DNA of 64,000 nucleotides, from positions 62,001 to 126,000 of the forward strand of contig JAKIVD010000003.1 of NCBI GenBank assembly GCA_021647205.1. The letters run 5' to 3'. This DNA is from Bacteroidales bacterium. Lineage in GTDB: Bacteria; Bacteroidota; Bacteroidia; Bacteroidales; F082. A program made the translations under genes and the position numbers. The notes below the pieces were generated by a model. The model worked only from the letters and a program-made list of their open reading frames with translations, did no database searches and was not told where the DNA came from. The first letter of the stretch is position 1; the number at the start of each line of letters is the position of its first letter. Below, in pieces: positions 9,579-17,652 of this stretch.

Positions 9579-10289
9579 ATGAATCCAAAAGCATATTACA
9601 AATTATCCTACGGACTCTACATCATCAGCTCAAAAAGCGGTGATAAATTGAACGGCTACATTGCCAACACAGCCTTCCAGGTAACTGCCGATCCCCCGCA
9701 AATTGCCATCAGCTGCCACAAGGACAACCTCAGCTCAGGCATCATCAAAGAGAGCGGCCTGTTTGCAATTTCCGTTTTAAAACAGGATGCTGCTTCAGAC
9801 CTGATCGGGACCTTCGGCTACAAAAGTGGCCGGGATATTGACAAGTTTGAAGAGCTTGAATTTAGAAGCGGAAGCACCGGCGTGCCTATAGTAACTGAAG
9901 GCAGCGTGGCCTGGTTTGAGTGCAAAGTCGTGCAAACGATGGATGTGGGCTCGCATATTCTTTTTATCGGCGAAGTGCTGGACGGTGAACTACTGGACGA
10001 GGAAGCCGAACCACTGACCTACGCCTGGTACCAGAAAGAAAAGAACGGGAAAGCGCCCAAAAACGCACCGACTTACCAAAAACCGGAAGCCGCAGCCAAA
10101 GAAACCGGCCCTGCGGGCGACGGTGGTTTTAAAAAATACGAATGCATTGTTTGCGGACACGTTTACGACGAAGCCGAGGGCGACCCCGACAGCGGCATTG
10201 CGCCCGGCACCCGCTTTGAGGACATTCCCGACGACTGGGTGTGCCCTACCTGTGGCGCCGAAAAAGCTGACTTTGAAGAGATGAAGTAG
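9579..10289 (+). CDS. flavin reductase-rubredoxin fusion protein
   Basis: A 236-residue cytoplasmic fusion. Residues 1-160 form a flavin reductase-like FMN-binding domain ([21 protein letters not shown] near residue 22 in segments, and [11 protein letters not shown] near 130). Then comes a Pro/Ala/Lys linker, and residues 185-236 are a rubredoxin with two metal knuckles ([10 protein letters not shown] and [12 protein letters not shown]). Similar proteins (high-molecular-weight rubredoxins) pass electrons from NAD(P)H to oxygen- or NO-reducing partners. Rubrerythrin, encoded next, is a plausible acceptor. The ATG at 9579 is chosen because of the promoter at 9548. Confidence 0.88.
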   Translation: MNPKAYYKLSYGLYIISSKSGDKLNGYIANTAFQVTADPPQIAISCHKDNLSSGIIKESGLFAISVLKQDAASDLIGTFGYKSGRDIDKFEELEFRSGSTGVPIVTEGSVAWFECKVVQTMDVGSHILFIGEVLDGELLDEEAEPLTYAWYQKEKNGKAPKNAPTYQKPEAAAKETGPAGDGGFKKYECIVCGHVYDEAEGDPDSGIAPGTRFEDIPDDWVCPTCGAEKADFEEMK

Positions 10290-10295
10290 GGGGGT

Positions 10296-10446
10296 GATTG
10301 GATGGTTTGATTGGTTGATTGTTTGATGGTTTGATTGTTTGATTGTTTGATTGTTTGATTGTTTGATTGTTGGATTGTTGGATTGTTGGATTGTTGGATT
10401 GTTGGATTGTTGGATTGTTGGATGGTTGGATGGTTGGATTGTTGGT
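10296..10446. repeat. 8-bp tandem repeat array (GATTGTTT / GATTGTTG)
   Basis: About 18 head-to-tail copies of an octamer start a few bases after the flavin reductase-rubredoxin stop. The left half is mostly GATTGTTT and the right half mostly GATTGTTG, with a few GATGGTTT and GATGGTTG variants. The same octamer family, in the opposite orientation, occurs at 30028-30128. Confidence 0.9.
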
Positions 10447-10483
10447 GGTTGACGACTGTAGACTGCTGAATAATAGTAAAAAG

Positions 10484-10514
10484 ACCTTCCAGCGTTCGCA
10501 GAACCTGGAAGAGT
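10484..10514. repeat. solitary REP-like palindrome
   Basis: CTTCCAG, 12 bases, CTGGAAG: the same palindrome, with the same AGAGT flank, that makes up the arrays around the RAYT transposase at 20845. It stands alone just upstream of rubrerythrin. Confidence 0.75.
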
Positions 10515-10556
10515 CCATAGTTAAAGACTAAATTTACAAACCCTAAAAAAAATACC

Positions 10557-11132
10557 ATGAAATCATTAAAAGGAAGCAAAACAGAACAAAATCTGTTGAA
10601 AGCATTTGCCGGCGAATCGCAGGCCAGGATGCGTTACGATTATTTTGCCAAGCAGGCTAAAAAGGAAGGTCTTGAGCAAATTTCAGCCATTTTTATGGAA
10701 ACGGCTTTGAATGAAAAAGAGCACGCCAAGCGCTTCTTTAAATTTCTCGAAGGCGGAGCGGTGGAAATTACAGCAACTTATCCGGCAGGAATTATCGGTA
10801 CAACCATGGAAAACCTGAAAGCATCAGCAGAAGGCGAAAACGAAGAATGGACAGAATTATATCCTGAGTTTGCCCGTATCGCGGAAGAAGAAGGATTTAA
10901 AGAAGTAGCCGTTACTTTTAAAATGATTGCCAAAGTAGAAAAAGCCCACGAAGAACGTTACACAAAATTATTCAACAACCTCGAATCCGGCCACGTTTTT
11001 GAACGTGATGGTGTGATTGTTTGGAAATGCCGTAACTGTGGTTATTTACACGAAGGCAAAAGCGCACCAAAAACCTGCCCCGCCTGTTTGCACCCGCAGT
11101 CTTACTTTGAGATCAAGGAAATCAATTACTAG
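10557..11132 (+). CDS. rbr: rubrerythrin
   Basis: A 191-residue non-haem diiron peroxidase that reduces H2O2 in the cytoplasm. The N-terminal four-helix ferritin-like domain shows the diiron ligands in [11 protein letters not shown] (about residue 20), [10 protein letters not shown] (about 53) and [10 protein letters not shown] (about 127). A C-terminal rubredoxin-like domain has [10 protein letters not shown] and CPACLHP (about 158-182). Length is typical. The near-consensus box TAAATTTA about 25 bp upstream may be its promoter. The flavin reductase-rubredoxin upstream could donate electrons. Confidence 0.95.
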   Translation: MKSLKGSKTEQNLLKAFAGESQARMRYDYFAKQAKKEGLEQISAIFMETALNEKEHAKRFFKFLEGGAVEITATYPAGIIGTTMENLKASAEGENEEWTELYPEFARIAEEEGFKEVAVTFKMIAKVEKAHEERYTKLFNNLESGHVFERDGVIVWKCRNCGYLHEGKSAPKTCPACLHPQSYFEIKEINY

Positions 11133-11241
11133 GTTTCCGTTTGTTCCACGTCATGACTCTTGCCTTTGGACAAGTGCGTTTTCTGCTACATGGAAAAAGG
11201 CGGTAATGAGTAAGTTGTAGGGAAAGCATGCGATTGCTGAG

Positions 11242-11274
11242 AACTTTTCCAAAGTTCCAAACTTTGGAAAAGTT
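11242..11274. terminator. palindrome between convergent genes, possible bidirectional terminator
   Basis: AACTTTTCCAAAGT (11242-11255) and ACTTTGGAAAAGTT (11261-11274) pair perfectly over 14 bases with a five-base loop. It lies between the convergent ends of rubrerythrin and the NqrM-like gene. The following T-runs are weak, so termination is likely but not certain. Confidence 0.6.
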
Positions 11275-11282
11275 TGGTTTTG

Positions 11283-11525
11283 TTACATCTTCAGCTCCTG
11301 CACCTTTACAAAGGCCGAAGGCTTTTCTTCCTCTTCCGGATTGCGGCAACTACCATCACCCGGTGCACCTTCGCAACTGCAGCCCAGTGCTTTGCCGGTA
11401 TGGGGGTCAACAGTTGAGCACTGTTTTTTGAACTCACCGTCTTTTTTGAAAAACATTTTTATAGCAAATCCGGCAAATGCCAATGCCATAAAAACAACCG
11501 TAATCAACAATAATTTCAAAAACAT
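11283..11525 (-). CDS. small Cys-rich membrane protein, possible NqrM-like maturation factor
   Basis: An 80-residue protein with one N-terminal membrane helix (residues 3-24), a basic patch (KMFFKKDGEFKK), and four Cys residues (36, 49, 51, 60) followed by an acidic tail. That layout, one helix then a short four-Cys cytoplasmic tail, is that of NqrM (DUF539), which delivers iron to the NqrD-NqrE centre. The spacing differs from proteobacterial NqrM, so the assignment is inference, helped by nqr being 4 kb away. I start it at the ATG at 11525 because a promoter box at 11547 would leave an earlier start outside the transcript. Confidence 0.5.
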   Translation of the reverse strand: MFLKLLLITVVFMALAFAGFAIKMFFKKDGEFKKQCSTVDPHTGKALGCSCEGAPGDGSCRNPEEEEKPSAFVKVQELKM

Positions 11526-11546
11526 AATTCGAAGTTTTAGCGGTTG

Positions 11547-11554
11547 CAAAAATA
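11547..11554 (-). promoter_or_regulatory. -7 box of the NqrM-like gene
   Basis: The minus strand reads TATTTTTG, an exact TAnnTTTG match, 22 bases before the ATG at 11525. No clear -33 element is seen. Confidence 0.5.
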
Positions 11555-11603
11555 AAGGATATTCCCGGTTTTTAGCTATCCATTAACAAATTATTGTGAA
11601 TTA

Positions 11604-12350
11604 TTAAATGCTGAACTCATAACAAATAATGGCCGTTGCAATTGAAGCGTTCAGCGATTCAGCACCGCCACCGGATGAAGCAGGAATAGTAATTTTCTCG
11701 TCAATATATTTTAATAGCTTTCCGGAAATACCATGTGCTTCACTACCGATAAGAACGATTGCTTTTTCGGGTTTTTCAACTTCCCTGATAGAAATACCAT
11801 TTAAGACAGCACCATAAACAGGAAGCGTAGCCGGTTTTTCTTTTAGTATTTCTTCGAGCTCTTTGTAGTGCACTTCAACCCTTGCCAAAGAACCCATACT
11901 TGCCTGTACGACTTTTGGGTTGTACGCATCCACCGTTTCTTCCGAACAAATAAGCTGGCTGATGCCAAACCAATCAGCCGTTCGGATAATCGTTCCCAGG
12001 TTGCCCGGGTCTTTGATGTCGTCGAGCATCAGGCTAATACCCGCCAATTGGCTCCAGACAATTTCCTGTGCGGCTGGCATCTCAACAACAGCAAGCACTT
12101 CCGCGGCTGTTTTCAATGCACTGATTCTTTCCAGTTCTTTTGTACTTGCCTCTGTAACTAAAATGCCCCTGACTTCTTTTGTAAATCGTTGCTTCCATTC
12201 GGCAGTCGCAAATACTTCAAGCGTTTTCAAATTGCTCTTTAAAAAATCAAGCACATTGGTGCTGCCTTCGGCAATAAACTGATTGTGCAGCCTGCGGAAT
12301 TTCCCCAGCCTGAGCGACTGTATGTGTTTTATTTTGGCTTTGCTGAGCAT
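11604..12350 (-). CDS. TrmH/SpoU-family RNA 2'-O-methyltransferase
   Basis: A 248-residue protein with an N-terminal RNA substrate-binding domain (FRRLHNQFIAEGSTNVLDF at about 18-36) and a C-terminal SpoU domain with a trefoil knot. SpoU motifs are DDIKDPGNLGTIIRTADWFG (about 132-151), IVLIGSEAHGIS (about 199) and the final IPASSGGGAESLNASIATAI split over 218-240. The motif-3 region usually reads IPM.G..ESLN; the extra SGGGA is mild variation. The target could be rRNA or tRNA and cannot be told from sequence. It stands alone with its own promoter box. Confidence 0.88.
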   Translation of the reverse strand: MLSKAKIKHIQSLRLGKFRRLHNQFIAEGSTNVLDFLKSNLKTLEVFATAEWKQRFTKEVRGILVTEASTKELERISALKTAAEVLAVVEMPAAQEIVWSQLAGISLMLDDIKDPGNLGTIIRTADWFGISQLICSEETVDAYNPKVVQASMGSLARVEVHYKELEEILKEKPATLPVYGAVLNGISIREVEKPEKAIVLIGSEAHGISGKLLKYIDEKITIPASSGGGAESLNASIATAIICYEFSI

Positions 12351-12390
12351 TACTGTAAAGAAACAATATTTTTACTGTTTGTCTTAATTC

Positions 12391-12398
12391 CAAAAGTA
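12391..12398 (-). promoter_or_regulatory. -7 box upstream of the SpoU methyltransferase
   Basis: The minus strand reads TACTTTTG, exact TAnnTTTG, 41 bases before the start codon at 12350. No clear -33 box. Confidence 0.5.
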
Positions 12399-12465
12399 AT
12401 AAATATTTTCAGGACGTACCTACGGCACTTTCTTTCATGAAACATTAATTTATTTTCTATAAACA

Positions 12466-12618
12466 GGTCGTCCCGGTGGGACTGAAAACCTCCCGTCATG
12501 TTGGGACTGAAAACCTCCTGTCCCGGTGGGGCTGGAAAAACAGCCTCGTAGAGGCGAACTGCCTATAGAAAAGAACAATAACAAACAAAAGCCCCATAGG
12601 AGCGAACTGTTCTACCGA
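12466..12618. repeat. degenerate intergenic repeat cluster
   Basis: The gene-free 12399-12754 interval holds related segments: GTCCCGGTGGGACTGAAAAC (12469), a GTTGGGACTGAAAACC variant (about 12500), GTCCCGGTGGGGCTGGAAAA (about 12520), then TCGTAGAGGCGAACTG (12546) and CCCATAGGAGCGAACTG (12593). They look like worn copies of a short dispersed Bacteroidota intergenic repeat. No coding frame runs through them. The rest of the interval shows nothing else I can support. Confidence 0.5.
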
Positions 12619-12754
12619 TTTGTTTGCATAAGCTTAACCCCTGACACCTGATGATTATAACAATTTTTGTCAGATTGCTATGTGGCCCCCTTGCGAATAG
12701 CTATTCAAAATCGTTTTTCAAACAAACAAGCTATTGCTTCGAAAACAAAGCCGA

Positions 12755-12790
12755 TAAAAAAACCCTCCCGAAAAGTACGGAAGGGTTTCA
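12755..12790 (-). terminator. terminator of the rpsF-rpsR-rplI operon
   Basis: On the minus strand AAACCCTTCCG and CGGGAGGGTTT form an 11-base stem with one mismatch and a seven-base loop, followed by a run of T. It begins about 30 bases past the rplI stop. Confidence 0.85.
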
Positions 12791-12819
12791 AAAATACAAT
12801 AAAATAATTTAGTCTGAAC

Positions 12820-13269
12820 TTAGTCAGCTACAACATCCAGTTCAATTTCCACCTCAACATCTTTGTGCAGTTTCACAACTGCCTTGAAAGTACCCACTTC
12901 TTTAATGTGCTCTTCGTCGAGGTTAATTTTCTTGCGGTCGATTTCAACTTTCCGCTGCTCTTTGATGGCATTGGCCACAATGATGCTGTTGACCGAGCCA
13001 AAGATTTTTCCAGTGGTACTGGCCTTAACAACAATTTTCAGGGCCGAACCTTCCAGTGCCTTGGCAAGTGCTTCGGCTTCTTTCCTGATTTTTTCCTGCT
13101 TAAACGACTGTTGCTTTTTCAACTCAGCCAATTGTTTTTTGTTCGATTCAGTCGCAATAACTGCCATCTTTTTTGGAATAAGGTAGTTTCTGCCGTAACC
13201 GTCTTTTACAGTGAGCAGGTCGTTTTTATAGCCCACCCCTGTGATATCTTGTGTGAGAATAATTTCCAT
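12820..13269 (-). CDS. rplI: 50S ribosomal protein L9
   Basis: A 149-residue L9, the elongated protein that binds 23S rRNA near the L1 stalk. The N-terminal signature GVGYKNDLLTVKDGYGRNYLIPK (about residues 11-33) and the long central helix (KKQLAELKKQQSFKQEK) are clear, followed by the C-terminal domain. It is the last gene of the operon rpsF-rpsR-rplI, with 14 bp to rpsR, and is followed by a terminator. Confidence 0.98.
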   Translation of the reverse strand: MEIILTQDITGVGYKNDLLTVKDGYGRNYLIPKKMAVIATESNKKQLAELKKQQSFKQEKIRKEAEALAKALEGSALKIVVKASTTGKIFGSVNSIIVANAIKEQRKVEIDRKKINLDEEHIKEVGTFKAVVKLHKDVEVEIELDVVAD

Positions 13270-13283
13270 TTCGTTGTCCTCCT

Positions 13284-13559
13284 TTATTTAAGTAAATCAG
13301 CTACGTAGGGCATCAAAGCAAGATGCCTGGCTCTTTTTACTGCTTGTGAAACTTTCTTTTGAAACTTCGTTGAAGTGCCCGTAATCCGCCGGGGTAAAAT
13401 TTTTCCTTGCTCGTTGACAAACTTCATCAAGAAGTTTGCATCCTTGTAGTCGATGTACTTGATGCCACTCTTTTTGAAGCGGCAATATTTTTTCTTTTTG
13501 GTATCAACTGCAATTGGTGTCAAGTATTTAACGTCACTATTTCCTCTTCCTTGTGCCAT
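13284..13559 (-). CDS. rpsR: 30S ribosomal protein S18
   Basis: A 91-residue S18 with an extended N-terminus common in Bacteroidota. Core motifs are [19 protein letters not shown] (about residues 35-53), [15 protein letters not shown], and [11 protein letters not shown] at the C-terminus. S18 pairs with S6 on the 30S platform. It sits between rpsF (17 bp) and rplI (14 bp) in the usual order. Confidence 0.98.
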   Translation of the reverse strand: MAQGRGNSDVKYLTPIAVDTKKKKYCRFKKSGIKYIDYKDANFLMKFVNEQGKILPRRITGTSTKFQKKVSQAVKRARHLALMPYVADLLK

Positions 13560-13576
13560 GATTTATCGCTTTTAGG

Positions 13577-13975
13577 TTATGATTTTGTTTTTTCTTCAGT
13601 CTGCGCTACTTCTGGTTTTCCTGCTGCTGCGGGTGCTGCGGGTGCTTCTTTCTTCAGCCTGCGTTTTTTCTCGTTGTAGGCAATGGCATGCTTGTCGAGT
13701 TTAACGGTCAGGAAGCGAAGAATACGCTCGTCACGTTTGAATTGAAGCTCCAAATCGGCAATGATAGCACCGTCAGCGGTGTACTCAAGGAGGTGGTAAA
13801 ATCCGGTGGATTTTTTCTGGATGGGGTACGCCAGTTTGCGCATGCCCCAGTTTTCGCGATGCACAATCTTGGCATCTTTGGCTTTGAGGTGCCCCTCATA
13901 CTTTTTTACCGCTTCCTTCATCTGTTCTTCAGACAAAACGGGAGTTAAAATGAAAACGGTTTCGTACTGGTTCAT
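13577..13975 (-). CDS. rpsF: 30S ribosomal protein S6
   Basis: A 132-residue S6. It starts [18 protein letters not shown] and has [19 protein letters not shown] (about 42-60) and the [11 protein letters not shown] strand (about 87-97), followed by a Lys/Ala-rich tail typical of the phylum. It heads the rpsF-rpsR-rplI operon. A well-formed promoter lies 53 bp upstream. Confidence 0.98.
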   Translation of the reverse strand: MNQYETVFILTPVLSEEQMKEAVKKYEGHLKAKDAKIVHRENWGMRKLAYPIQKKSTGFYHLLEYTADGAIIADLELQFKRDERILRFLTVKLDKHAIAYNEKKRRLKKEAPAAPAAAGKPEVAQTEEKTKS

Positions 13976-14027
13976 AATTTTTTAATTAGTTAAATAATTG
14001 ATTAATAATACCCAAAATTTGGGAGCG

Positions 14028-14057
14028 CAAAAGTACAAATTAATTTAATAACTACAA
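14028..14057 (-). promoter_or_regulatory. promoter of rpsF-rpsR-rplI
   Basis: On the minus strand the -7 box is TACTTTTG (14028-14035). A TTG (14055-14057) lies exactly 19 bp upstream as the -33 element. The 5' leader then carries a small inverted repeat (CCCAAAT/ATTTGGG type, 14011-14023). It could be a site for feedback control, but I do not see a recognisable S6:S18 leader. Confidence 0.75.
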
Positions 14058-14244
14058 GATTTTGGGTGTAAATATCTGAGACCTGGAGCCCTCAAGGCTT
14101 GTTCAGCAGGATAAATACAGTTTTTAAGCAGAAGGTTTACAATAAATAAGGCTGTCCCCCCGTTTCGGATAAGGATTCCGGTTAGTCATCTGACAACTAT
14201 TCTGACCCGGAATGTTAGTGGGATGACGACGAAATAAACTCATC

Positions 14245-14724
14245 ATGAAAACAAGACTATTCTTTATTTTACTTACAACCTCCCTGCTCAGCTACGGACA
14301 ATTAACAGATTCGACAATGAAAAAAGAAAAAACGGATCGGCAATGGCAAAATGAATTGTCAGTGGAAGAATACCGCGTACTGCGGCAATGCGGAACCGAA
14401 CCCGCTTTTAGCGGAAAATACTACAAACACAAGGATAAAGGGACTTATCACTGTGCCGCCTGTGGTGAACTTCTTTTCAGTTCGGAAACAAAGTTTGATT
14501 CGGGTTCGGGTTGGCCGAGCTTTTATGCTCCAGCAGATAAAAAGAATATTAAAGAAGTTCTTGATACGCGTCATGGTATGACACGTACAGAAATAAAATG
14601 CGCCCATTGCGGAAGCCATCTGGGCCACGTTTTCCCCGATGGGCCCAAACCAAGCGGTATGCGCTTTTGTGTTAATTCAGTTTCATTGGAATTTGAAAAA
14701 GACGAAGTGCAGCCCGAAGAGTAA
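14245..14724 (+). CDS. msrB: peptide methionine (R)-S-oxide reductase, secreted
   Basis: A 159-residue MsrB with a signal peptide (residues 1-19), so it likely repairs oxidised methionine in envelope proteins. Zinc ligands are CAACGE (about residue 72) and [15 protein letters not shown] (about 118-132). [10 protein letters not shown] near 90 and the catalytic Cys in [10 protein letters not shown] near 145 complete the domain. Stand-alone MsrB with export is common in this phylum. It is separated from its neighbours and its promoter is not clear. Confidence 0.93.
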   Translation: MKTRLFFILLTTSLLSYGQLTDSTMKKEKTDRQWQNELSVEEYRVLRQCGTEPAFSGKYYKHKDKGTYHCAACGELLFSSETKFDSGSGWPSFYAPADKKNIKEVLDTRHGMTRTEIKCAHCGSHLGHVFPDGPKPSGMRFCVNSVSLEFEKDEVQPEE

Positions 14725-14775
14725 ACACCCTTAAATAATTTACTATTTTTATGGTTTCTTATAAACCTTTCTATC

Positions 14776-15132
14776 ATGGAAACCTTATCCCCTTCTGAAG
14801 TCAAATTGCATGAGAACTCCAAACTTATCTACATCCTCTACCTGGTAAGTTTAGCTTTTGGTATCACCGGCATCATTGCTGTTATAATTGCCTACATCAA
14901 CAAAGACGACGCCATGCCCGACTGGCTGAGAAGTCATTACCGTCACCAGATTAGTATTTTCTGGAAAGGGATGGCCATGCTCGTTGTTGGCGCACTTACG
15001 GCCGTCATCATCATCGGGATACCTATCTTGATATATTTCACGGTTTGGGTCATTATCCGCTGTGTAAAAGGGATGAAAGCCCTGGACATGCAGCAAGCCC
15101 ACCCTGATCCTGAAGGTTGGGGATTGGGCTGA
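14776..15132 (+). CDS. DUF4870-like membrane protein
   Basis: A 118-residue protein with three hydrophobic helices (about 17-42, 62-80, 82-98). The motif SHYRHQISIFWKG (about 55-67), followed by an Ile/Val-rich helix and WVIIRCVKGMKAL, matches small DUF4870-type membrane proteins. Their function is unknown. It follows msrB by 51 bp and could be cotranscribed. Confidence 0.7.
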   Translation: METLSPSEVKLHENSKLIYILYLVSLAFGITGIIAVIIAYINKDDAMPDWLRSHYRHQISIFWKGMAMLVVGALTAVIIIGIPILIYFTVWVIIRCVKGMKALDMQQAHPDPEGWGLG

Positions 15133-15173
15133 GGTTTATTGCTTCATAACAGTTCGAATTCTTACGTCGGCAG

Positions 15174-15207
15174 AAAAAAAAGGGAAGCATTACTGCTTCC
15201 CTTTAGC
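15174..15207 (-). terminator. terminator of tRNA-Asp
   Basis: AAAGGGAAGCA and TGCTTCCCTTT (15179-15189 with 15194-15204) form an 11-bp stem with a four-base loop. On the minus strand it is followed by a long T run. It directly follows the tRNA 3' end. Confidence 0.9.
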
Positions 15208-15281
15208 GGTCTGGACGGGACTCGAACCCGCGACCCCCTGCGTGACAGGCAGGTATTCTAACCAAACTGAACTACCAGACC
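15208..15281 (-). tRNA. tRNA-Asp (GUC)
   Basis: On the minus strand a 74-nt cloverleaf: acceptor GGTCTGG/CCAGACC, anticodon arm CCTGC-CTGTCAC-GCAGG giving GTC, and T arm CGCGGGTTCGAGTCCCG. The CCA end is not encoded. It is followed by a terminator and preceded by a promoter with both elements. Confidence 0.96.
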
Positions 15282-15316
15282 TTTTCCGATAATGAACTCC
15301 CCCTCGAAAGGGACTG

Positions 15317-15346
15317 CAAAATTAAATCCTTTTTCTTAATCTCCAA
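15317..15346 (-). promoter_or_regulatory. promoter of tRNA-Asp
   Basis: The minus strand has TTG (15344-15346), 19 bp, then TAATTTTG (15317-15324): both Bacteroidota promoter elements at the standard spacing, about 35 bases before the tRNA. Confidence 0.8.
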
Positions 15347-15384
15347 GTAAATGTTTTATTTTTTTCCAGCCAATGCTTTTCAGC

Positions 15385-17481
15385 CTAAAATTCAACAATA
15401 TATGCACCTTTCTTGCGCACATTGTAACAAATAATTCCAAGTTTACGGGCTTCTTCCTCTATCTTTTCGCTTTTCCAATAAGGTACGGAAGCATCAAGGA
15501 CTATTTTGCGTACTTCAAATGACTTTTGGAGTTTACTGATTTCCAATTGTTTTGCTCCCCTGACAAGCAGAATATCGAATTGTAACTTCTCCATGTTTAC
15601 AGGGCAGTAGTCGTTTGAGCCGTTCACAATGGCTATCTTACAATCGGCAAATGCGATAAAGTTTCCGTCGAAATACATGTCTTGCCCGTTTTCTTTGAAG
15701 CCGGTATCCAGCGATGTCCCCTGTATCGTCAAACCCCATTTCAGGCTGCTGTTGCCCAGCGCATATTGGAGTTTATCACTGTTATTTAGCAAGAGTGAAT
15801 CCAGCAATAGTAAATGTTTCCCCCCACTGATGAAGTCGTAGGCGCTGTGTTTATTGATGCAATACACCACCATCCTTTTCTGCTGCAAATTATTATATTG
15901 ATGGATTAGCTGAAAACTGACCAACAGGAGTACAATACCAAGAACCGGAATAACAAACCGGGCATTCTTACTGGAAAAAAGATAAAAAAGCAACAGGATG
16001 AAGGCGTACACCAGCAATACTTTGGGCCAGGGAAAATACAAATCACCCATACCATAAAACGGCAGATATTTAACTACGGCAACCCCGTGGTTTAGCAGGT
16101 AAATCAATCCTGAGAGCGCTTTCCCTGTCCAATGGGCCAGGAAAGGTATCCAGGAAACGGCAATAAAAACCATCCCCACAGAAATGATTAAAAAGGAAAG
16201 TGGAAATACCAACAAGTTGGTCAGTAAGAAATAGGTGGGAAAGAAATGAAAATAATGCGCAGCAAGGGGAAAGGTCCCCATTTGGGCTGCCACCGATAAA
16301 ACACTTACCGACCAAATCTTATCCGCAACCTGATTTCTAAAATACAACAAGCGGTAGACAGGCTGGTGAAAAGTAAGGATGCCCAGTACGGCTGAATAAG
16401 ACAACTGAAATCCCACATCGAAAATCAGCAATGGATTTAAAAGCAGCAGCAAAAATGCGGAAGCCGCAAGCGTATTGAACGGGTTCCCTCGTCGTTCCAG
16501 AGCATTCCCGATGATAAATACAGTAAGCATTACAGCAGCACGCTGAATTGAAGGCGCCAAACCGGTAAGCATGGCATACGCCCAAACCAGAAACAGCAAC
16601 AAGACAGCTTTGACAATCCTTTGTAATCGATTCCTCCTCAGAAATTTAAGTAAGAAATTAAAAACAAGGTAAATGACCCCGACATGCAATCCTGATACGC
16701 AGAGGATATGCATGGCACCGGCATTTACAAAGTCCTGCTTCGTTTCTGGCTCCATTAAATTGTCGTAACCCAACAGAATAGCAGCAGCAACAGCATAATC
16801 GCGTCCGCCAAGGCCATTCTCATGCAATGACTGCAACAGAAAATGGCGCAGGCGCACAGCGAGCTCTTTGATTGTATTTTGGGGGTTATTGTCCAGATAT
16901 TTCCATTGCTTTTCCCGGATAAATACGGAATAATAAATACCATTGCGCGCGAGATATGTCTTGTAATCAAATTCACCCGGATTCATGGGCGCTTTCGGTT
17001 GAGTGATCCGGCCACTGAACAGGAAGCGGTCGCCATACTTTAGTTCCTGACTCGCCTTATCTTTTGCGAGGTAGGCCAAAACCTGAAGCGGTTTATCCTG
17101 GCATCCCGCTCCTGTCACTGGCCGGACCGCCAACAGCATTTTCATCGATTTTTGTGTCTGTACGGGTTCGTTGACAAGCTCGGCACAGAATTCATATTCT
17201 TCACCTGCAATTTCTGTTCTGCCCTCTTCCATCTGCAAATTTATCAGCAAGTATCCGATAAGGGCGAAAGTTAGACCAATATACAAGCCCTGAAGCCATT
17301 GCCATTTAAATGATAATCTTTTACGAAGCTGAATAAAAATAAGGCTGAGCAGAACAGCCATCAGGCCGGAAAGGACGGCAAAAACGGAAAAAGAATGTTC
17401 GAGCGGAAAAAAATATCCTGACAGGATTCCTGTGAGCAAAAACAACAGGATGCGGACAAAAGGCCTTGTTGACCAATACAT
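15385..17481 (-). CDS. comEC: ComEC/Rec2-type membrane channel protein
   Basis: A 698-residue polytopic protein. Helices at the N-terminus lead to a DUF4131 region, then the Competence domain with AGAMHILCVSGLHVGVIY (about 253-270) and a GLAPSIQRAAVM segment (about 305). ComEC moves single-stranded DNA through the inner membrane during transformation. The C-terminal part (about 510-698) is soluble but shows no metallo-beta-lactamase HxHxDH motif, so the nuclease-like domain seen in many ComEC is absent or degenerate. It lies 172 bp downstream of lpxB on the same strand. Confidence 0.9.
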   Translation of the reverse strand: MYWSTRPFVRILLFLLTGILSGYFFPLEHSFSVFAVLSGLMAVLLSLIFIQLRKRLSFKWQWLQGLYIGLTFALIGYLLINLQMEEGRTEIAGEEYEFCAELVNEPVQTQKSMKMLLAVRPVTGAGCQDKPLQVLAYLAKDKASQELKYGDRFLFSGRITQPKAPMNPGEFDYKTYLARNGIYYSVFIREKQWKYLDNNPQNTIKELAVRLRHFLLQSLHENGLGGRDYAVAAAILLGYDNLMEPETKQDFVNAGAMHILCVSGLHVGVIYLVFNFLLKFLRRNRLQRIVKAVLLLFLVWAYAMLTGLAPSIQRAAVMLTVFIIGNALERRGNPFNTLAASAFLLLLLNPLLIFDVGFQLSYSAVLGILTFHQPVYRLLYFRNQVADKIWSVSVLSVAAQMGTFPLAAHYFHFFPTYFLLTNLLVFPLSFLIISVGMVFIAVSWIPFLAHWTGKALSGLIYLLNHGVAVVKYLPFYGMGDLYFPWPKVLLVYAFILLLFYLFSSKNARFVIPVLGIVLLLVSFQLIHQYNNLQQKRMVVYCINKHSAYDFISGGKHLLLLDSLLLNNSDKLQYALGNSSLKWGLTIQGTSLDTGFKENGQDMYFDGNFIAFADCKIAIVNGSNDYCPVNMEKLQFDILLVRGAKQLEISKLQKSFEVRKIVLDASVPYWKSEKIEEEARKLGIICYNVRKKGAYIVEF

Positions 17482-17652
17482 CTTGAATAGTATTGAAAAT
17501 CAGGACAAGGTACGAAAAATCCTGGTAATACGACGAACTAAGCGGAACATCGGAAAATACAAAAACAGTTGAATGCATAAATGTTGGGAGTCCTTAAAGA
17601 CAGCAGACCCAGATGTTGTGAGCGGCAAAACAAAAACATCAAATATTTTTAG

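Noticed and set aside
10163-10579. Open frames of 90-138 residues rich in Gln, Asn, Ser and Thr on the minus strand
   Set aside because: They come from the octamer array being open in several frames and run antisense into the rubredoxin domain.
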